The notes beneath the pieces are model-generated. The model was not told the DNA's origin, searched no databases, and was given only the letters and a program-made list of their open reading frames with translations. Below, one piece after another: positions 59,542 to 64,000 of a DNA stretch of 64,000 nt. The DNA is from Cylindrodendrum hubeiense (Eukaryota; Ascomycota; Sordariomycetes; Hypocreales; Nectriaceae): contig JAANBB010000026.1 in assembly GCA_014621425.1 (NCBI GenBank), positions 150,782 through 214,781 of the forward strand, read 5' to 3'. Position 1 is the first letter of the stretch; each line of letters begins with the position of its first letter. Both the position numbers and the translations under genes were made by a program.

Positions 59542-59775
59542 CATCTATCCATTGAATGGAGATGTCCTAAACTCCTCCACGGAACCTGTTACAACACCTT
59601 CACGGTTATTTGACCCCCGCAATGCAGGATACTAATTATCTGCAAGCCCGTAGTATGCACTACGCTATGTGAGAATGATATACGTGTGGCGGAAAGACAA
59701 CTACCCGAAGTTAACTGCCGAAATACTACCCGGCCCGATTTTCTGACATCGTCCTTGTCCGATAAGGGCGCTTAG
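59428..59775. promoter_or_regulatory. Three copies of a GATAA-N2-GCGCTTAG-type motif
   Basis: The copies are GATAACGGCGCTTAG (59428-59442), GATAAGAGCGCTTAG (59503-59517) and GATAAGGGCGCTTAG (59761-59775). The first two belong to the tandem repeat; the third does not. A looser form, GATAAACGCGCTTCT, is at 58972-58986. The core GATAAG fits the HGATAR site of nitrogen-regulatory GATA factors (AreA), which would suit an amine oxidase promoter; the conserved GCGCTTAG half may bind another factor. Confidence 0.55.
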
Positions 59776-59937
59776 GGAATACAAACAGGAAGGACAGCAG
59801 GCTACCTCTAATCTGACCAATTCATAGACATATATAAGTCAGAATGTACCAGTGCGACGACTAACAATCTTAATCAAGCTCACCAACAGTTGATCATCTA
59901 TTGAAACACTTGCAGCATCTTCATTCAAAATTCAGCG

Positions 59938-61497
59938 ATGAGCTTGAATATTTCTCCCATCCGGAGCGACGTTGTCGTTGTGGGCGCTGGTTTTGCCGGC
60001 TTGCAGGCTGCTGTTGATGTCCAAAAGAGCGGCCTGAGTTGCGTCCTCTTGGAGGCCACTGGACGCGTTGGAGGCAAGAGTCTAACCCACAAGCTGTCCA
60101 GTATGGATGGAACGGTTGAGCTAGGCCCAACATGGATGAATCACAAGACACAACCCAGAATGCTAGCTTTAGCTCACAAGTATGGGTTGGAGCTGTATGA
60201 GCAGGTTCAGGGTGACTTGCAGGTATTGCAAGATGTGAATGGAACTCTCCACCATCATAAGCAGGGAGAGTTTCCGGAGGTAAATACAGATATAATTGTG
60301 AGCAATGGGAGGACTATTACTAACTACTCTCAAATTGGTAGAGCATGGACCCAAAGGTCGTCGAGGCATTGGAGCGTATTGTGGCCATGATGGAGACAGA
60401 AGCCGCCAAGTTTCACCCTGACAAGCTGGGCACCTGGATCGATCCCAAGCAGCCCCCAAATATTCCCGATATTTCGTTCGAAGAATTTCTTCGAAGAAAT
60501 GAGGTGACTGGCATTGCATACGGCCTGATGCGGTGGTTCTCAACGGGATTATTTGGTGTTGAGCCCAGAGAGATTGGCATGCACTATGTATTGGACATGC
60601 TGAGGCAGGGTCATGGTTGGACGAGTATATCGACCGATGACGAAAACGGTGCGCAGTTTATCAAGTTCAAGCGTGGTAAGTTCCCCAATGCACGCAAACA
60701 ACAAGGAAGAAAGCTATGGCATACTGATTCTGAGTCTGCTAGGAACTACGGCTCTCTGCGAGGCTATGGCTAATGATTTGACTCCTGGGTCTGTGGTACT
60801 CGACGCACCTGTGGTCGACATTTCGCAGTACAATGACTCCTGTATCATCAAAGTCAAAGACGGACGGATCTTTTCATGTGAAAAGATGATCCTTACTAAC
60901 CCAGCGTACACATACACTGGTATAAGCTTCAACCCACCGCTGCCCCCAATCAAACGCGAGCTTGCGATCAAGACAAGGCGTGGTCGCTATTCCAAGACGG
61001 TTTTAACGTATCGAACTGGGTGGTGGAAGGACGCTGGATTATTGGGGATATTTGTGAGCTTCACCAATGGGCCGATTGGATTCACTTGGGATATTTCGAG
61101 GCCTGAGAAGGGTCAGTACAGTCTCGCCTGTTTTGTCTGTGGTGACTGGTACAACGATCACTTCGACAAGTCCCCACTCGAGCGAGAACAAGCATTGCTC
61201 GCCCACCTTGCAGAAATGGTTCCTGAGAGTAAGAAATCTCTTGTTTATGATGTTGCAGAGTACAGTGAGAAAGACTGGTATACACCTAAGTACATCGAAG
61301 GTGCCCCTATGGGTGTGATTGGGCCTGGCGATTGGGCTCGACTGGCTCCGGCTCTTCGACAGACCTTCCGTGGTGTTCACTTCGCTGGTACTGATACTGC
61401 CTCGTATTGGAAGGGTTATATGGAAGGGGCAGTTGAGTCTGGTTCTCGGTCTGCATGTGAGGTCATTAGTCTTCTAAAGCCACGTTCAAGAATCTAA
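59938..61497 (+). CDS. Flavin-containing monoamine oxidase family protein
   Basis: There are three exons, 59938-60279, 60342-60675 and 60743-61497, with introns of 62 and 67 nt, giving 476 aa. The FAD-binding loop VVVVGAGFAGLQAA starts at residue 12, followed by LLEATGRVGGKSLT. The joins restore GEFPE-SMDPKVVEALERI and FKRGTTALCEAMAN. The C-terminal FAD/substrate region reads FRGVHFAGTDTASYWKGYME, the family hallmark. The enzyme oxidises a primary or secondary amine to an imine plus hydrogen peroxide. There is no signal peptide, and the C-terminus (KPRSRI) lacks a clear peroxisomal SKL. The neighbouring permease and RidA protein suggest amine catabolism; the substrate is unknown. Confidence 0.9.
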
Positions 61498-61615
61498 GAA
61501 GAAAGGTTTATATTTACTACTAATATACGATTAGCATATAAATATATTTATTTCATCTTTATTATGATGACTTATTTTTTAATCTCAATCAACATACCTT
61601 CTTTAGATCAAACTA

Positions 61616-63360
61616 CTAAGAGAAAATATCAATTTCAGTTCTCTTGAACTTTCTAGCTGGGATGCCACGTTCAAATAAGGCATCCAGCTCCGCATACGTT
61701 CTTCCCTTAGGTTCTGGCAAGAAAAAGAAACACCAGAAAAAGCATAAAGCACAACTCCCCCCCAAGAAAAAACCAGCCTTTGCCCCCCAGTCCCAAGCAG
61801 TAGGATTAATCATACGTGGGGTGATGATTCCATTGATAAGTGATATGATGTTGTATGAGATCCGTGCCAACACGACCGCTCGTGTACGCAATCTTAACGG
61901 CGATAACTCTGTTACCAATGAATAGCAAATGGGTCCAACCGCGGAGCCATATACAAATTGGAAGGTGATGATTACCACTCCAACCCCCCAAGATGCATTA
62001 GGTGAGCCGGATAGGCTAATAAATCCTACAATGAGGAGGAGTATGCATTGAATCGACAGACCTCCCATGTATAGCGTTCGGCGGCCAAATTTTAGCATCA
62101 TCGCACCTGCAACGAATGTGCCTAGCATGCCGATCCCTTCTTGGACCAGTGTCATAGTAAACGCATTGCTCGGCGATAACCCTGCTTGCTCGAGGAAGTA
62201 AGTCGAGTACCCGGATAAGCCCGACCCAGAAAGTCGCTGAATCGCCCATATCGCGCACACAATTCCGGTTCGACGCAAGCTGAGGCCTCGAAAACAATCA
62301 AGATAACTTGCTCCAGAGATAGTCTCTTTTTCAATGGCATCGGTATGGACCATCATTGCCACTGTTTTCTCTGGATCAAATTCGGATGATACAGATATTG
62401 AAACAAGACGCCGAATAGATCTTTCAGCTTCTTTAAGGCGACCCTTTCTCACTAACCACCATGGAGATTCTGCAATATTAAGCTTTCAGCCTGGGAATAT
62501 TCCTTCAAAGGTCAATGTTTGAAGACTCACCCGGTGCAAAAGAGACACCGATGATAATAGGCACAGGCCAAATCCACTGTAATGCAAAAGGGATACGATA
62601 ACCCCATTCGTCTGAACGTGACAGCAAGCCACGTAGCACACTTGTAGCGATAATCGCGCCAATAAACCAGCAAATATTTACCCACTATCATAGATATCTC
62701 CATATTAGAATTTCACGTTTGATATTTCCTGGGATGTGAAGGACTTACAGAGGTAAGGTAACTGCGTAGAACAACAGGACATACTTCCGAGGCATATGTA
62801 GTCGTGAGTGTTTGGAAAACACCAAGAGGAATACCAACCAAAATCTCTCCGACGAGTAGAGTCTTGAGGTTTGTAGAAAAGAACTCAATAAAGATGAATC
62901 CAGTGATCGCGGTCATAGAAACTATCATAGTCTTACGATAGCCAAAACGCTCAGAGGCCCAGCCGTTGATAGCCAAACCGATGATTTGCCCGCAAAGAGA
63001 ACCGTCAATAAGGCCAGTTTGCCAAGGCGCAGTCAACTCATAGGTGTCCGTGCCAGGAACCTTGTGCCCGTATTTCTCTCTGAACGACGGATAAGCAAAG
63101 AATGACCCAAGTAGGGAAACATCGAAGCCCTCCATGATGACAGCCGATGATAGCAATAGGGACCACCCTATGGCCTTTGGATATAGTCGAACTCCATCTA
63201 GGAATGACAGCTGATGTTCAGTCTCAGTCGCTTGCTTGGCGTCAAAGATGATGTTCGCGTGTGTTCGGTTGACATAACGGAGGACTTTTGATCTCTGAAT
63301 CGACCCATCCTTGGAGGCCGGACCACTGGCAATTGTTGGTTCATTAGACATCTGTGTCAT
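61616..63360 (-). CDS. MFS sugar porter, maltose/alpha-glucoside permease-like
   Basis: There are three exons, 63360-62749, 62684-62531 and 62469-61616, with introns of 64 and 61 nt, giving 539 aa. The joins make SYLTS-WVNICWFIGAII and SFAPG-ESPWWLVRKGR, the second restoring the PESPWW motif found after TM6. Other marks include EGFDVSLLGSF, ASERFGYRK in the TM2-3 loop, and LPEPKGRTYAELDALFERG near the end, the sugar-porter PETKGRT motif with one change. It resembles fungal maltose and general alpha-glucoside transporters. It is convergent with the amine oxidase gene, only 118 bp away. Its link to amine metabolism is unclear; substrate specificity in this family is not safely predicted. Confidence 0.9.
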
Positions 63361-64000
63361 TCCAACGCGATGTTCCTTAATCGTGGCCTATCAAGATAGG
63401 TAAGTGCTCGGCGAAAGGCTCGGGATCAGCATATAGACAGCATACAGTTTATTTTACCAACTATCTTTGGGGAAGTGCTCTGAAGACGAATATTTATTCG
63501 ATCTTGCAGAAATGCACAATGAACTGTTCAGCGTGATGCAACCACCAATGGGCCTCGTGACTCAAGCATCACAGCCAAAGAGCATCAAGAAGATTTCGCA
63601 CGTGCTGTCCCAATGCAACCACCATGAAGAAGTGCCAAACTTGATTGGACGAAGTTGGAAATTGCCTCATCAGAGAGCACGTGAAATTTCTAAAAAAGTT
63701 CCTCTGCATATAATGTCAAGTGGGGGTAGCTTATCTACCCTATGTGTCGCCCTGGATGACATACGTTCCGTTATTAAACCAAACTTTGGTGGACACTAAT
63801 GAAAACTGGTGGTAATTGCGTCGTGGAAGAATGTTGAGTTGAGGCGGCGAGCTCCCCTAAAGGTATAGAGGATTCTGTTAGATTAAGATCGGACTTTTGC
63901 AACTGCCTGATATATCGATATCCTAGTCTTAGTCAGAAGGGGGGTGAGATTGAGATAAAACCCCTCATAAAAAAGAGGGGCTCGAGGTCATCAAGGATCA
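63361..64000. other. Right-edge region, no confident gene
   Basis: This contains the promoter of the MFS gene. A plus-strand frame at 63467-63799 (110 aa, beginning MGKCSEDEYLFDLAEMHNEL) is open and hydrophilic but of unknown family; it may be a fragment of a larger decayed gene or chance. Confidence 0.35.

Larger units (their letters stand above)
58654..59937. promoter_or_regulatory. Divergent control region between the RidA and amine oxidase genes
   Basis: This 1.28-kb region separates two divergent genes of the amine locus. It holds the 75-bp tandem repeat and three copies of a GATAA-containing 15-mer (all listed separately). A possible TATA, CATATATAAG, lies at about 59828, some 110 bp before the oxidase ATG. 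Confidence 0.5.

Noticed and set aside
63467..63799. A 110-codon ORF at the right edge
   Set aside because: Open but without any recognisable family; noted only in the edge-region entry.
1..64000. tRNA genes, rRNA genes, CRISPR arrays and intact transposons
   Set aside because: No tRNA B-box with a matching cloverleaf, no rRNA-like sequence, no regular spacer array and no transposase or reverse transcriptase frame was recognised.

Overview
This is a gene-dense stretch of a filamentous ascomycete (Pezizomycotina) genome, most likely Eurotiomycete-like (inference). The evidence is short spliceosomal introns of about 46-124 nt with GT...AG ends and CTAAC/CTGAC branch points, Zn2Cys6 regulators, a highly reducing polyketide synthase (HR-PKS), a LaeA-like methyltransferase and a qut/qa-type quinate module with a QutR-like repressor. 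No rRNA, tRNA, CRISPR array or intact transposon was recognised. Exon joins were worked out by hand from splice signals and frame continuity, so multi-exon coordinates are models.

Layout. (1) 0.1-12 kb: a Gfo/Idh/MocA oxidoreductase, a Zn2Cys6 regulator, a DHA2-type MFS exporter, an SDR enzyme and a secreted GMC flavo-oxidoreductase, with a 2.6-kb gap holding a possible membrane-protein relic. (2) 12.6-20.5 kb: the quinate module, with a quinate/shikimate dehydrogenase, a QutA-like activator divergent from a QutR-like pseudoenzyme repressor, and a type II 3-dehydroquinase. A cysteine-synthase-family PLP enzyme follows. The usual permease and dehydroshikimate dehydratase are not in the window. 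(3) 24-36 kb: a Thr-rich secreted protein with a Cys-rich C-terminal domain and, 2 kb downstream, a decayed copy of that domain. Then come an unrecognised 386-aa protein, a secreted serine beta-lactamase-fold protein, a P450 fragment and a small protein with four 29-residue repeats behind a CRE-like palindrome.

(4) 36-49 kb: a small-molecule methyltransferase, a 2,512-aa HR-PKS (KS-AT-DH-MT-ER-KR-ACP, nine exons, no release domain) and a LaeA-like methyltransferase. The first two look like a compact biosynthetic locus; the beta-lactamase-fold protein upstream is a speculative partner. (5) 50-52.3 kb: an HD-domain protein of the cyanamide hydratase type and an ankyrin-repeat pseudogene. (6) 53-63.4 kb: an apparent amine or amino-acid utilisation locus with an APC permease, a Zn2Cys6 regulator, a RidA-family protein, a flavin monoamine oxidase and a sugar-porter MFS protein. 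A logical scheme is uptake by the permease, oxidation to an imine by the oxidase, and imine clearance by RidA. The regulator carries an in-frame stop plus an unresolved frame change, and the RidA gene appears to have lost its last strand to a stop codon, so the locus looks partly decayed. A GATA-containing 15-bp motif occurs three times upstream of the amine oxidase.
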